Shown piece by piece: positions 1-6,440 of a stretch of 64,000 nucleotides of DNA. Under the pieces are notes generated by a model. That model was not told the origin of the DNA. It made no database searches and saw nothing but the letters and a program-made list of their open reading frames with translations. Position numbers and translations under genes: made by a program. The DNA comes from a bacterium (GTDB lineage Bacteria > 4484-113 > JAFGCY01), in contig JADZFO010000051.1 of assembly GCA_020849855.1 (NCBI GenBank), positions 1 to 64,000 on the forward strand, in the 5' to 3' direction. How positions within the stretch are numbered: position 1 is the stretch's first letter; each line of letters opens with the position of its first letter.

Positions 1-200
1 CGCACACTGAACTTGCTATGCTTGCATTGGTTGTTCACGCAGGATTCCTCCGGATGCCGTTGTGCTCGTAACCTTCAGCATCTCACAGAGTTCTGTGTGA
101 ACAACCTCCCGAAACTCAACACCTACACCTATCCGAGGCGCTCAGCCTATGCGCGCTGCACGCTGCACGCTGCATACAGCGCGCGGACAGGGCCGCGCTG
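1..200. other. Left edge, no supported gene
   Basis: I see no convincing coding signal here. A 67-codon open frame on the plus strand has no ribosome binding site, no recognisable motif and a composition unlike a protein. Near position 150-180 there is a short GC-rich run with a repeated GCTGCAC motif. The stretch probably holds the 3' flank of the minus-strand acetyltransferase and whatever lies beyond the left edge. Confidence 0.4.
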
Positions 201-965
201 CTACTCGCCGACGTAGAGCCGGACGCGGATCTGCTCCTGATAGCCCGACTTGGCCAGGAAGTAGCGCAGCATGCCCTCGCGCTGGACCCAGACGCTGAGC
301 ATCAGCAGGCCCTGCTGCTGGGCGTACTGGGCCACCTCGTGCATCACCGCGCGGCCGACGCCGTGGCTGCGGGCGGCGGGGTCAACCCAGATCAGGTTGA
401 TGCGGCCGAGCAGGCCGCCGCGGCTGAGCTGGATCAGGCCCACGGGGCGCTCGTCGATCAGCACCACCAGGCGCTGGCTCTCCAGCAGGCGCTGGACGTC
501 CAGCAGGGGGCTGGTGAGGGGCTCGCCCTCGGAGAGGGCGGCGCTGAAGAAGGCCTCGGCCGCCGGGCGGGTTTCCTCGTCCTCTGCCGCCAGGCGCAGG
601 CCCTTGACCGGCTTGACCGGCGTGCTTTTGCCAGGCAGCATGACCAGGCCGGGATGGCCCTGCAGCTCAGGCAGCCCATAGACATAGAGGGCTTCGGCCA
701 GGTAGTTCAGGCCGGCACTCTCGCCGGCTTCCACGGGCTGAAGCAGGATAACGCCGGCCCAGCGCTTGCCCTCGCTGCGGGCGCGCTCCTGCAGCTCCTT
801 GATCTTCGGCTCAGGGTCGCCGAGCTCCTCGGGGGACCAGAGGCCGAGCCAGAACTCCTCCTCGCCGAGCGCAAGCATGCCGCCGGGCAGGTCCTCGTAA
901 GTTCCGGGGGGCAGCGCGCCAAGCAGAAGCTGCCTGGCGGTGAAGGCGTAGTTGGGGTCGGGCAT
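201..965 (-). CDS. GNAT-family N-acetyltransferase
   Basis: A 254-residue cytoplasmic protein whose C-terminal third looks like a GNAT fold: a beta-strand segment (INLIWVDPAARSHGVGRAVM) with the acetyl-CoA pyrophosphate-binding pattern R-x-x-G-x-G/A near residues 205-213, followed by a helix and a final strand ending GYQEQIRVRLYVGE. GNAT enzymes move an acetyl group from acetyl-CoA to an amine; the substrate cannot be read from the sequence. The N-terminal 110 residues are not a motif I recognise and may be a degenerate second GNAT half. The ATG start follows a TAGAAT hexamer by 9 nt and has no Shine-Dalgarno sequence. It is transcribed away from the neighbouring LptC-like gene's terminus across a repeat-bearing gap. 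Confidence 0.75.
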   Translation of the reverse strand: MPDPNYAFTARQLLLGALPPGTYEDLPGGMLALGEEEFWLGLWSPEELGDPEPKIKELQERARSEGKRWAGVILLQPVEAGESAGLNYLAEALYVYGLPELQGHPGLVMLPGKSTPVKPVKGLRLAAEDEETRPAAEAFFSAALSEGEPLTSPLLDVQRLLESQRLVVLIDERPVGLIQLSRGGLLGRINLIWVDPAARSHGVGRAVMHEVAQYAQQQGLLMLSVWVQREGMLRYFLAKSGYQEQIRVRLYVGE

Positions 966-974
966 CGGTACACC

Positions 975-980
975 ATTCTA
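975..980 (-). promoter_or_regulatory. -10 hexamer of the acetyltransferase gene
   Basis: TAGAAT on the minus strand ends 9 nt before the ATG at 965. With a transcription start 6-7 nt after the hexamer, the mRNA would have a leader of only 2-3 nt. No clear -35 element is visible. Confidence 0.5.
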
Positions 981-1030
981 GACGGTAGCGCCAGCCAGCG
1001 GATCGGTTGTGCTTAAACAGTTGTGAACGA

Positions 1031-1193
1031 GGGACAAGGGATGAGGGACCAGGGATGAGGGAGCACGGAATTGGGATGGGCATCAAGAGAAACAGAGATG
1101 AACCTGGTCGGATGACAAGCCTCGGCAAAGGTTTGCGATCCGCGAAGCACTCACGCACTCTACTCCAGTCCCTGGTCCCTCATCCCTGGTCCC
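1031..1193. repeat. Inverted pair of heptanucleotide repeat arrays
   Basis: From 1031 the plus strand reads as seven consecutive 7-mers of the type GGGACAA, GGGATGA, GGGACCA, GGGATGA, GGGAGCA, CGGAATT, GGGATGG. At 1169-1193 the minus strand carries the same units (GGGACCA, GGGATGA, GGGACCA, GGGA...). The two arrays face each other across about 90 bp and could pair into a long hairpin. This resembles the short tandemly repeated repetitive (STRR) heptamers known from cyanobacteria. It lies between an acetyltransferase gene start and the end of the LptC-like gene. Confidence 0.75.
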
Positions 1194-1197
1194 TTCT

Positions 1198-1830
1198 TCA
1201 GATTCCCGCTTCAACCGGGCCTTCGAAGACCACGCTCTTGTCCTGCAGGTTGATGCGCATCTTGGAGCCGCTGACCTCGACGCTGGGGCCGATGTAGCGC
1301 ACGGCATGGGCGGTGACTGTGCTGCTGTCCTTGTCCCAGTAGATCTCCTGCGCGGTGAAGTACTGGTCGCTCTCGTAGATCCGGCCCGTCAGGGTACCGC
1401 GCACCTTGGCGGTGCCGGCCTCGCGCACGAATGAGGCATCGGTGACCCGGATCAGCACGGTTTCCTCTTCCTCCCCGGCCTTGCGGGTGCTGAAGAGCAG
1501 CGCCCCGGTCTTGATGCGGTAGGAACCGGCGTCCTTCTCGCCCTCGTCGGCCCAGAGGGTCATGCTGACCGATCCGTCCGCGGAGGTGATGGAGAGCTGC
1601 GCATCCTGCAGGCCCAGCTGCAGCGCGGCGGCCTGTTCGTCGATGCTCTTGGGGGGTTCGTTCTGCTGCTGCGGGCCGCCGCGGCTGTCCAGCTTGAGCT
1701 GGTCCAGGGGGACGCCGGCCTCGCGGTGGACGCCGCGCAGGTTGAGCATCCAAAAGACACCCGCGCCGAAAATGAGCACTGCAAGCACCCAGGCCGCGCC
1801 ATACCAGCTGAAGTACTTGACGCCCCGCAC
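1198..1830 (-). CDS. LptC-like membrane-anchored periplasmic protein
   Basis: A 210-residue protein with one N-terminal membrane segment (residues about 10-28, WVLAVLIFGAGVFWML) and a beta-rich periplasmic remainder. The last 80 residues show the repeating strand pattern of LptC/OstA-type domains (GTLTGRIYESDQYFTAQEIYW, then VEVSGSKMRINLQDKSVVFEG). LptC is the bitopic subunit that passes lipopolysaccharide from the LptBFG transporter to LptA. Calling it LptC-like is an inference from topology and strand pattern. The frame stays open upstream to 2022, but that would overlap the divergent corA by 125 nt. The GTG at 1830 is preferred because TATAAT ends exactly 6 nt before it, predicting a leaderless mRNA. 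No lptA or lptB lies beside it in this window. Confidence 0.6.
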   Translation of the reverse strand: MRGVKYFSWYGAAWVLAVLIFGAGVFWMLNLRGVHREAGVPLDQLKLDSRGGPQQQNEPPKSIDEQAAALQLGLQDAQLSITSADGSVSMTLWADEGEKDAGSYRIKTGALLFSTRKAGEEEETVLIRVTDASFVREAGTAKVRGTLTGRIYESDQYFTAQEIYWDKDSSTVTAHAVRYIGPSVEVSGSKMRINLQDKSVVFEGPVEAGI

Positions 1831-1836
1831 AGGCCG

Positions 1837-1842
1837 ATTATA
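1837..1842 (-). promoter_or_regulatory. -10 hexamer of the LptC-like gene
   Basis: A perfect TATAAT on the minus strand ends 6 nt before the GTG at 1830, so the predicted transcript begins at or next to the start codon. The -35 region is not obvious. Confidence 0.65.
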
Positions 1843-1884
1843 GGCTGCGCCAGGCCCGGGATGCCCAGGGCCAGCCAAGCATGC

Positions 1885-1890
1885 TACCAT
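1885..1890 (+). promoter_or_regulatory. -10 hexamer of corA
   Basis: TACCAT (4 of 6 matches to TATAAT) ends 7 nt before the GTG of corA and there is no Shine-Dalgarno sequence between them. It is divergent from the promoter of the LptC-like gene about 50 bp away. Confidence 0.45.
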
Positions 1891-1897
1891 TGCCGCC

Positions 1898-2938
1898 GTG
1901 CGCATCGAGGCCGTCAAGCTCGAGGGTGGCCGGCCCAATACCTTCACGGTACTGAAGACCGACGAGGTCGTCGATCTCGTGCGCTCGGAGCAGTTCACCT
2001 GGCTGGACATCGACATCTCCAAGACCAGCGAGCAGGTCCTGCGCGAACTGCTGGTGAACCGCCTGGATTTCCACCCGGCGACGGTGACGGACTGCTTCCA
2101 GGTGACGCCCTACCACCAGGCCAAGATGGAAGAGGAGCAGAACTACCGCTTCATCACCTTCCTGTATTACGAGCCGGCCGGACGGGAAGAGTTCACCGTG
2201 CGCGAGCTGAACATCTATGTGGCGGATACCTATGTGATCACGGTGCACCGCCATCCCCTGGGCAGCCTGCTGCCTTCGATGAAGGCCATCCCGCGCTATG
2301 TCTCGGAGTACCAGCAGAGCGCGGTGCTCTTCCTGCACCACGTGCTGAGCCGCATCAGCGACGGCTTCTCGATGATCCTGCAGAGCGTGCAGCAGGCCTG
2401 CGACGAGCTGGAGGTCAGTACACTGGCGCCGCGGCGCCAGCGCGAGTTCAGCCTTAACCCCTTCAGGCGCAGCGACCAGCTGACGGACATGCGCCGCATC
2501 CTGCGCGCGCGCCAGGCCATCGTGATGCTGCGCAAGACCCTGGTGGCCGAGCTGGGCATCATCAACAACCTGATCGGCGACTATGACTATGAGGGCGCGC
2601 CGGAGAAGAGCGAGGAAATCGCGATCTACTTCCGCGACATCGCCGACCATATGAACAAGTACCTTGAAGTGATCGAGTCCGAGGACCGCACCCTGAACCA
2701 CCTGATGGAAGTCCACCACCTGGTTTCCAACAACCGCACCAACGAGATCATTACCGTGCTGACCGTGCTCAGCGCCATCATGCTGCCCCTGAACTTCATG
2801 GCCTCTTTCTGGGGCATGAACTTCGACAACCTCTGGTTCGCCCATGACCATACCGGCGGGATCTGGATCGTCTTTGGCGGGATGGTCGCCGTCTTCATCG
2901 GCCTGATCGCCTACTTCCGCGCCAAGCAGTGGCTCTGA
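1898..2938 (+). CDS. corA: CorA-family divalent cation transporter
   Basis: A 346-residue inner-membrane magnesium/cobalt channel of the CorA family. The large N-terminal cytoplasmic domain (residues 1-280) is followed by two C-terminal membrane segments. The signature Gly-Met-Asn sits at residues 306-308 in the context FWGMNFDNL, at the end of the first membrane helix (ITVLTVLSAIMLPLNFMASF), as in all CorA pores. The second helix (IWIVFGGMVAVFIGLIAYF) ends a few residues before the C terminus, with the usual short basic tail (RAKQWL). Length is normal for the family. The start is a GTG with a -10-like hexamer just ahead of it, so the mRNA is probably leaderless. No Mg-responsive leader can exist in a transcript with no 5' untranslated region. 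Confidence 0.92.
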   Translation: MRIEAVKLEGGRPNTFTVLKTDEVVDLVRSEQFTWLDIDISKTSEQVLRELLVNRLDFHPATVTDCFQVTPYHQAKMEEEQNYRFITFLYYEPAGREEFTVRELNIYVADTYVITVHRHPLGSLLPSMKAIPRYVSEYQQSAVLFLHHVLSRISDGFSMILQSVQQACDELEVSTLAPRRQREFSLNPFRRSDQLTDMRRILRARQAIVMLRKTLVAELGIINNLIGDYDYEGAPEKSEEIAIYFRDIADHMNKYLEVIESEDRTLNHLMEVHHLVSNNRTNEIITVLTVLSAIMLPLNFMASFWGMNFDNLWFAHDHTGGIWIVFGGMVAVFIGLIAYFRAKQWL

Positions 2939-2976
2939 TTCCGCGGGGCGCGCACCGCGCCGCGGCGGCGCTGCAT

Positions 2977-2982
2977 TAGAAT
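2977..2982 (+). promoter_or_regulatory. -10 hexamer of the DUF3592 gene
   Basis: TAGAAT ends 9 nt before the ATG at 2992. It implies a leader of only a few nucleotides. The gap between corA and this gene is 53 bp and very GC-rich except for this hexamer. Confidence 0.5.
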
Positions 2983-2991
2983 CAGGGCCGC

Positions 2992-3489
2992 ATGCGTACT
3001 CGCGTCAGGAGCCGTGGCGGAATGTGGTTCATCTGGATCTTCCCCATCGTCGGGCTGGGGCTGCTGGTCGGCGCCGGCTTCATGGTCTGGAACACGGTGA
3101 AGTTCCTGCAGCGCGGCGTGCCGGGGGTGGCGCAGGTGGTGGGCTATACCGCCAGCAGCGACAGCGATGGCGGCACGACCTGGGCCCCGCAGCTGCGCCT
3201 GATCGAGCCGCCGCTGGGCCTGGAGCAGACCAGTGATGTTTCCTCCAGCGAGCGTAAGTGGAAGATCGGCACCAAGCTAAAGGTGAAGTTCGATCCCGAA
3301 AAGCCGGCCGACTTTCGGATCAACAGCCCGGACGACATCCTGATGGGCCCGGCAATCATGGGCGTGATCGGCGCGGTGTTTCTAATCATGGGCCTGGTCT
3401 TTGTCTTCCTGTTCAACGGCCCGCGGGATGAAGTGATCTGGGAGCCCGAGCAGGACCTGCAGGCCGAGCAGCTTGAGCGGGTTGGGTGA
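2992..3489 (+). CDS. DUF3592-like membrane protein
   Basis: A 165-residue protein with two membrane segments (residues about 10-32 and 120-142) flanking a small extracytoplasmic beta domain. The pattern (V-A-Q-V-V-G-Y at the start of the soluble part, then W-K-I-G-T-K-L-K-V-K-F-D-P-E-K-P before the second helix) is that of DUF3592 proteins, whose function is unknown. The 'G-x-x-V-x-V-x-x-D-P' element near residues 95-107 is the most typical part. It stands downstream of corA in the same direction but has its own -10 hexamer. The next gene has the same two-helix layout. Confidence 0.7.
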   Translation: MRTRVRSRGGMWFIWIFPIVGLGLLVGAGFMVWNTVKFLQRGVPGVAQVVGYTASSDSDGGTTWAPQLRLIEPPLGLEQTSDVSSSERKWKIGTKLKVKFDPEKPADFRINSPDDILMGPAIMGVIGAVFLIMGLVFVFLFNGPRDEVIWEPEQDLQAEQLERVG

Positions 3490-3600
3490 GAATGGCAGAT
3501 AGCTGCTTCCGAAGCGAAAAGCCTCGAATGCCGATTCGAGTGAGCACGGGGTTGCACACGCAGAGTGCCAGGGCGAATCTGGCTACGAACTTTGAGTAGA

Positions 3601-4140
3601 ATGAAATCCATGGACATCCTCTCAAATCTCGCAGGGGCTTTCTGGTGTCTTGTCATTGGCGTTATGGGACTGGCATTCACTTGGTCCAGGGTAGAAGCAG
3701 TGAGTCGAAAAATCCAGGTGCGCGGGACCATTGTCGAGGTCTTCGTAAGAACTGATGATGACGACGATTCATATGAGCAGGATTACGATCCGGATTCACG
3801 CAATGAGAAACCTGATTTCATGATCTGGGCAGAGGCCAGGCTATCAGAGCGAGAATTGAAAAAGCTCGAGGAGTTATCCGATGACGAGATTCACTCAATA
3901 GAAATCGTGGAGTATGTTATCGGGAACGAGTTTCTAAGAGAGGCAATTGTCAAGAGCAAATTTGGAGGGACTACCAGAAAAGTGGGCAGCTCAGCCGACC
4001 TCCTTGTTACACCCAAGGACCCTAGTCAAGCCGAGTTCGGTTCCGTGTGGAGTAACATCTCGTGCGCAGTAATTGCTCTACCTTTTGCGGTGGTCGCCCT
4101 CATAATATGCGTCGGCCTGTTGGTCGATCTCTTCAATTAG
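3601..4140 (+). CDS. Small two-helix membrane protein of atypical composition, DUF3592-like topology
   Basis: A 179-residue protein, ATG at 3601 (an in-frame GTG at 3565 is less likely). Membrane segments lie at about residues 7-24 and 150-175. Between them is a charged soluble domain with an acidic run (RTDDDDDSYEQDYDPDSRNE) and a GTIVEV strand that mirrors the start of the DUF3592 domain in the preceding protein. I therefore read it as a distant relative, by inference only. Its base composition differs from its surroundings: the two 60-base blocks 3661-3780 are each 30/60 G+C, against 39/60 at 3001-3060, and codons such as ATA, AGA and TTA are common. This suggests recent acquisition. A palindromic REP-like hairpin lies just after its stop codon. 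Confidence 0.55.
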   Translation: MKSMDILSNLAGAFWCLVIGVMGLAFTWSRVEAVSRKIQVRGTIVEVFVRTDDDDDSYEQDYDPDSRNEKPDFMIWAEARLSERELKKLEELSDDEIHSIEIVEYVIGNEFLREAIVKSKFGGTTRKVGSSADLLVTPKDPSQAEFGSVWSNISCAVIALPFAVVALIICVGLLVDLFN

Positions 4141-4186
4141 TGGATTAGCAGTCAAGTAGTTGCAGGCATGCCAGCGCCTTAAAGAA

Positions 4187-4210
4187 GAGTGCGGACTAAA
4201 GTCCGCGCTC
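4187..4210. repeat. REP-like palindrome between convergent genes
   Basis: GCGGACT-AA-AGTCCGC is a perfect 7-bp inverted repeat (4191-4206), extended outward by GAG/CTC around one mismatch. It lies between the stop codons of the foreign membrane gene and mnmA, which converge. It may act as a bidirectional terminator, but it has no T-run, and the compact palindrome looks more like an intergenic REP unit. Confidence 0.6.
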
Positions 4211-4220
4211 CGGTTATTAG

Positions 4221-5375
4221 CTACGGTGAACTATATTCAATACTATCGATTATTCCACCCCATAGAACTACATCGCCGTCGTAGGCGACACACCACTGGC
4301 CGGGGGCCATGTGGCTCAGGGGCTCTTCGGGGATGACCATCACGCTGCCCTCGCAGTAGAACAGGCGGGCGGGCCAGAGCTGCTGGCGGTAACGGCCGCG
4401 GCACATCAGCACGCTTGTCGCCGGCGACCAGCGGCCGGGGGCCATATCGACAAAGTCCTTCAGGCGCAGGGCGCGGACCTGATAGTCCGCCGGGTCGGCG
4501 ACCAGCACGGTGTTGGTCGCTACATCCAGCTGCTGCACAGCCAGGCCCTCGGTGCCGCCGCCGAGGCGCAGGCCGCGGCGCTGGCCGATGGTGTAGTTCT
4601 CCACCCCGCTGTGCTCGCCGAGGTCGCTGCCGCCGGGGCCGATGATGCGCCCGGGCTGCGGCGCCTTGCCGCGGTACCACTCCAGCAGGTGGCCGACCTT
4701 TACACCATTCGCCATGAAGCAGATGTCCTGGCTCTCCTTGCGCTGGGCCGTGGCCAGCCCGGCTTCCTGCGCCAGCTCGCGCACCTCAGGCTTGGTCAGC
4801 TCGCCGATCGGGAAGCGCAGCCTGGCCAAACGCTCCGGGGGAATGCAGGCGAGGAAGTAGGACTGGTCCTTGTTGGGGTCGAGGCCCGTAGCGAGATACG
4901 TTGGGGCCGCAGAAATGCGGCCCTGCTGATCGGCCCGCATTTCTGCGGGCCCTACAAGAGGAACGGGCGCACATCCGTGCGCCCCTACGATACGCGCGTA
5001 GTGCCCGGTCGCCAGCAGCTCGCAGCCCAGGCGCTCGGCATGCTCAAAGAAGGCATCGAACTTGATGAAGCGGTTGCAGTCGCTGCAGGGGTTGGGCGTG
5101 CGGCCCGCGGAGTAGCCGTCCAGGAAGCGGCCGATCACCTGCTGCTCAAAGAGCGCCGAAAGATCGACCTCGTGGTGTTCAATACCCAGCTGCGCGCAGA
5201 CGGATGCCGCCATGCTGACGCCGGCCTTGCCGCAGCAGGGCCCGGACAGCGAGGCGCCGTCAAAGAGGTTGGCGGTCAGGCCGATGACTTCATGGCCCTG
5301 GCGCTGCAGCAGCAGCGCGGCCACCGAGGAATCGACACCGCCGGACATCGCGACTAATACGCGGGGAACAGGCAC
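4221..5375 (-). CDS. mnmA: tRNA-specific 2-thiouridylase MnmA with palindromic-repeat insertion
   Basis: MnmA makes 2-thiouridine at position 34 of tRNAs for Lys, Glu and Gln, using ATP to activate the base and a persulfide as sulfur donor. The PP-loop SGGVDSS is at residues 11-17. The two catalytic cysteines are C100 (SDCN) and C219 (QDICFM). The conserved GLDPNKDQSYFL follows, and the C-terminal beta-barrel domain is complete. Total length is 384 residues, slightly above the usual 350-370. The excess is at residues 130-160, between HYARI and LATGLDPNKDQ, where homologues have only 8-10 residues. That segment is encoded by three back-to-back DNA palindromes (see the repeat entry). The start is a GTG with TATCAT ending 6 nt upstream, so the mRNA is probably leaderless. 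Confidence 0.93.
   Translation of the reverse strand: MPVPRVLVAMSGGVDSSVAALLLQRQGHEVIGLTANLFDGASLSGPCCGKAGVSMAASVCAQLGIEHHEVDLSALFEQQVIGRFLDGYSAGRTPNPCSDCNRFIKFDAFFEHAERLGCELLATGHYARIVGAHGCAPVPLVGPAEMRADQQGRISAAPTYLATGLDPNKDQSYFLACIPPERLARLRFPIGELTKPEVRELAQEAGLATAQRKESQDICFMANGVKVGHLLEWYRGKAPQPGRIIGPGGSDLGEHSGVENYTIGQRRGLRLGGGTEGLAVQQLDVATNTVLVADPADYQVRALRLKDFVDMAPGRWSPATSVLMCRGRYRQQLWPARLFYCEGSVMVIPEEPLSHMAPGQWCVAYDGDVVLWGGIIDSIEYSSP
4899..4990. repeat. Composite of three palindromes inserted in frame in mnmA
   Basis: Three perfect stem-loops with 8-bp stems and 4-base loops follow one another: 4904-4923 (loop GAAA), 4932-4951 (loop TTTC, the same sequence type inverted) and 4965-4984 (loop ATCC). 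The outer ends are also related: GATACGTTGGGG at the left and, on the other strand, CGTATCGTAGGGG at the right. So the element looks like a BIME-type array of units beginning with GTAGGG or GTTGGG. It is read through in frame on the minus strand and adds about 25-30 residues to MnmA. Confidence 0.85.
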
Positions 5376-5381
5376 GGATCA

Positions 5382-5387
5382 ATGATA
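5382..5387 (-). promoter_or_regulatory. -10 hexamer of mnmA
   Basis: TATCAT on the minus strand ends 6 nt before the GTG start of mnmA. No Shine-Dalgarno sequence is present. Confidence 0.55.
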
Positions 5388-5427
5388 CCTGCCACGGTCA
5401 TGCTCGCCCTTGGTTGAATGCTCTTGA

Positions 5428-5531
5428 ATGTCGGAGTTCGGAGGTCGAAGGTCGAAAGTCGTATTTGGCCTGTCCCGCTCCACGCAAGAGCGCTGGATCG
5501 CTTCAGACCTCCGACATCTGACCTCTGACAC
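5428..5531. repeat. Second inverted pair of heptanucleotide arrays
   Basis: On the plus strand 5428-5462 reads as five 7-mers: ATGTCGG, AGTTCGG, AGGTCGA, AGGTCGA, AAGTCGT. On the minus strand 5531-5504 reads as four: GTGTCAG, AGGTCAG, ATGTCGG, AGGTCTG. The two arrays face each other across 41 bp. The layout matches the repeat locus at 1031-1193 but the heptamer is different. It lies in the divergent gap between mnmA and the arsR-type regulator. Confidence 0.75.
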
Positions 5532-5543
5532 GAGCGGAGCGGC

Positions 5544-5573
5544 TTGACATATAAGCATCTGCTTATATATACT
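5544..5573 (+). promoter_or_regulatory. Strong sigma-70-like promoter with embedded operator for the ArsR cassette
   Basis: TTGACA (5544-5549) and TATACT (5568-5573) are separated by 18 bp, and the hexamer ends 7 nt before the GTG of the regulator gene. The whole spacer is a perfect inverted repeat: TATAAGCA, TC, TGCTTATA (5550-5567). A dimeric winged-helix repressor bound there would block the polymerase, so autorepression by the downstream ArsR-type protein is likely. It is the clearest promoter in the window. Confidence 0.85.
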
Positions 5574-5580
5574 TGCCGGC

Positions 5581-5928
5581 GTGACATCAGCCTCCAGCGA
5601 TCTGGTCTTCCGCGCGGTCTCCGACCCGACCCGCCGCGCGCTGCTTGAGCTGCTGGCGCAGGCGGAGTATTCGGTCAGTGAGCTGCTGGAGCACTTCAAG
5701 GTCAGCCAGCCAGCCATCAGCCAGCATCTGCGCCTGCTGCTTGACGCCGGCCTGGCCCGCGTCCGCACGGACGGCCGCCGCCGGCTATACAGCCTGGATG
5801 CCGCTCCGCTACGTGAGATCCACGACTGGGCCGCGCACTATGAACGCTTCTGGGACAACAGGCTTGGGCGTCTGGGCCAGTACCTGGACCAGAAGCAGGA
5901 AGCAAAAAAGAGAGGCCTGCCTGAATGA
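5581..5928 (+). CDS. ArsR-family winged-helix transcriptional repressor
   Basis: A 115-residue regulator. Its pattern SDPTRRALLELLAQAEYSVSELLEHF, followed by SQPAISQHLRLLLDAGLARVRTDGRRRLYSL, is a classic ArsR HTH and wing. There are no cysteine pairs, so metal sensing is unlikely. It belongs with the SdpR/AHSA1-associated subgroup that represses its own operon. The last codons overlap the next gene (ATGA, 4 nt), so regulator and SRPBCC protein are translationally coupled. The GTG start lies 7 nt after the -10 box, which again predicts a leaderless mRNA. The palindrome between the promoter elements is its probable binding site. Confidence 0.9.
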   Translation: MTSASSDLVFRAVSDPTRRALLELLAQAEYSVSELLEHFKVSQPAISQHLRLLLDAGLARVRTDGRRRLYSLDAAPLREIHDWAAHYERFWDNRLGRLGQYLDQKQEAKKRGLPE

Positions 5929-6377
5929 GCCGCACACTGCGCTTTGAATGCGTCTACCCCTACCCTATCGAGACAGTCTGGGCGGCCATCACGGACCCTG
6001 TGGCGATCAGCGAGTGGCTGATGCCAAACGACTTCAAGGCCGAAGTGGGGCATGAGTTCCAGTTCCGCAGCCAGCCCCAGGGCAACTGGGACGGCATTGT
6101 CTACTGCAAGGTGCTGCGCGTTGATGCGCCGCATGACCTGGTTTACAGCTGGTACAACAAGCAGATCAACACAGAGCTGAGCTTTCACCTGGAGTCTGTT
6201 GCAGGCGGCACGCGGCTGGAGCTGGTCCACAGCGGTTTCAGCGGCTTCTTCGCCACCATGCTGTCTGTGCTGATGGGCAGCGGCTGGAAGCGGATTGTCC
6301 ATGTCCAGCTGGCGGGCGTTCTTGAAAAGCTCTCGCGGGGTGAAGCACTGAGCGGGAAGCCCATGTGCAAGGCCTGA
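5925..6377 (+). CDS. SRPBCC (AHSA1-type) domain protein
   Basis: A 150-residue protein of the START/SRPBCC fold. The opening strand RFECVYPYPIETVWAAITDP, the motif SEWLMP and the later strand VAGGTRLELVHSGF are typical for the AHSA1 (activator of Hsp90 ATPase homologue 1-like) group. These proteins have a deep ligand pocket; the ligand is unknown. The pairing of an ArsR regulator with an SRPBCC protein is a widespread two-gene unit, often followed by a VOC protein as here. No membrane segment or signal peptide. Confidence 0.85.
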   Translation: MSRTLRFECVYPYPIETVWAAITDPVAISEWLMPNDFKAEVGHEFQFRSQPQGNWDGIVYCKVLRVDAPHDLVYSWYNKQINTELSFHLESVAGGTRLELVHSGFSGFFATMLSVLMGSGWKRIVHVQLAGVLEKLSRGEALSGKPMCKA

Positions 6378-6405
6378 CAGCGAGATATTATCCGGCGTCA
6401 GTCTA

Positions 6406-6411
6406 TATCAT
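6406..6411 (+). promoter_or_regulatory. -10 hexamer of the VOC gene
   Basis: TATCAT lies 29 nt ahead of the ATG at 6441, between the SRPBCC and VOC genes. It would give a leader of about 24 nt that includes the AAGGAG ribosome binding site. Confidence 0.4.
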
Positions 6412-6440
6412 ACGTAGCGTTGTATACAAGGAGTAAGTAT

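Noticed and set aside
13..216. 67-codon plus-strand frame at the left edge
   Set aside because: No ribosome binding site, no motif, and the composition looks non-coding; it also overlaps the end of the acetyltransferase gene.
1831..2022. N-terminal extension of the LptC-like frame
   Set aside because: It would overlap the divergent corA start by 125 nt and has no hydrophobic or signal-like start, while a TATAAT sits right before the GTG at 1830.
1838..2851. 337-codon frame antisense to corA
   Set aside because: corA has the GMN motif and normal length; the antisense frame has no recognisable family.
5581..5928. Arsenic or metal-sensing ArsR
   Set aside because: No cysteine or histidine cluster in the protein and no arsenic genes nearby; the SRPBCC neighbour indicates the other subgroup.
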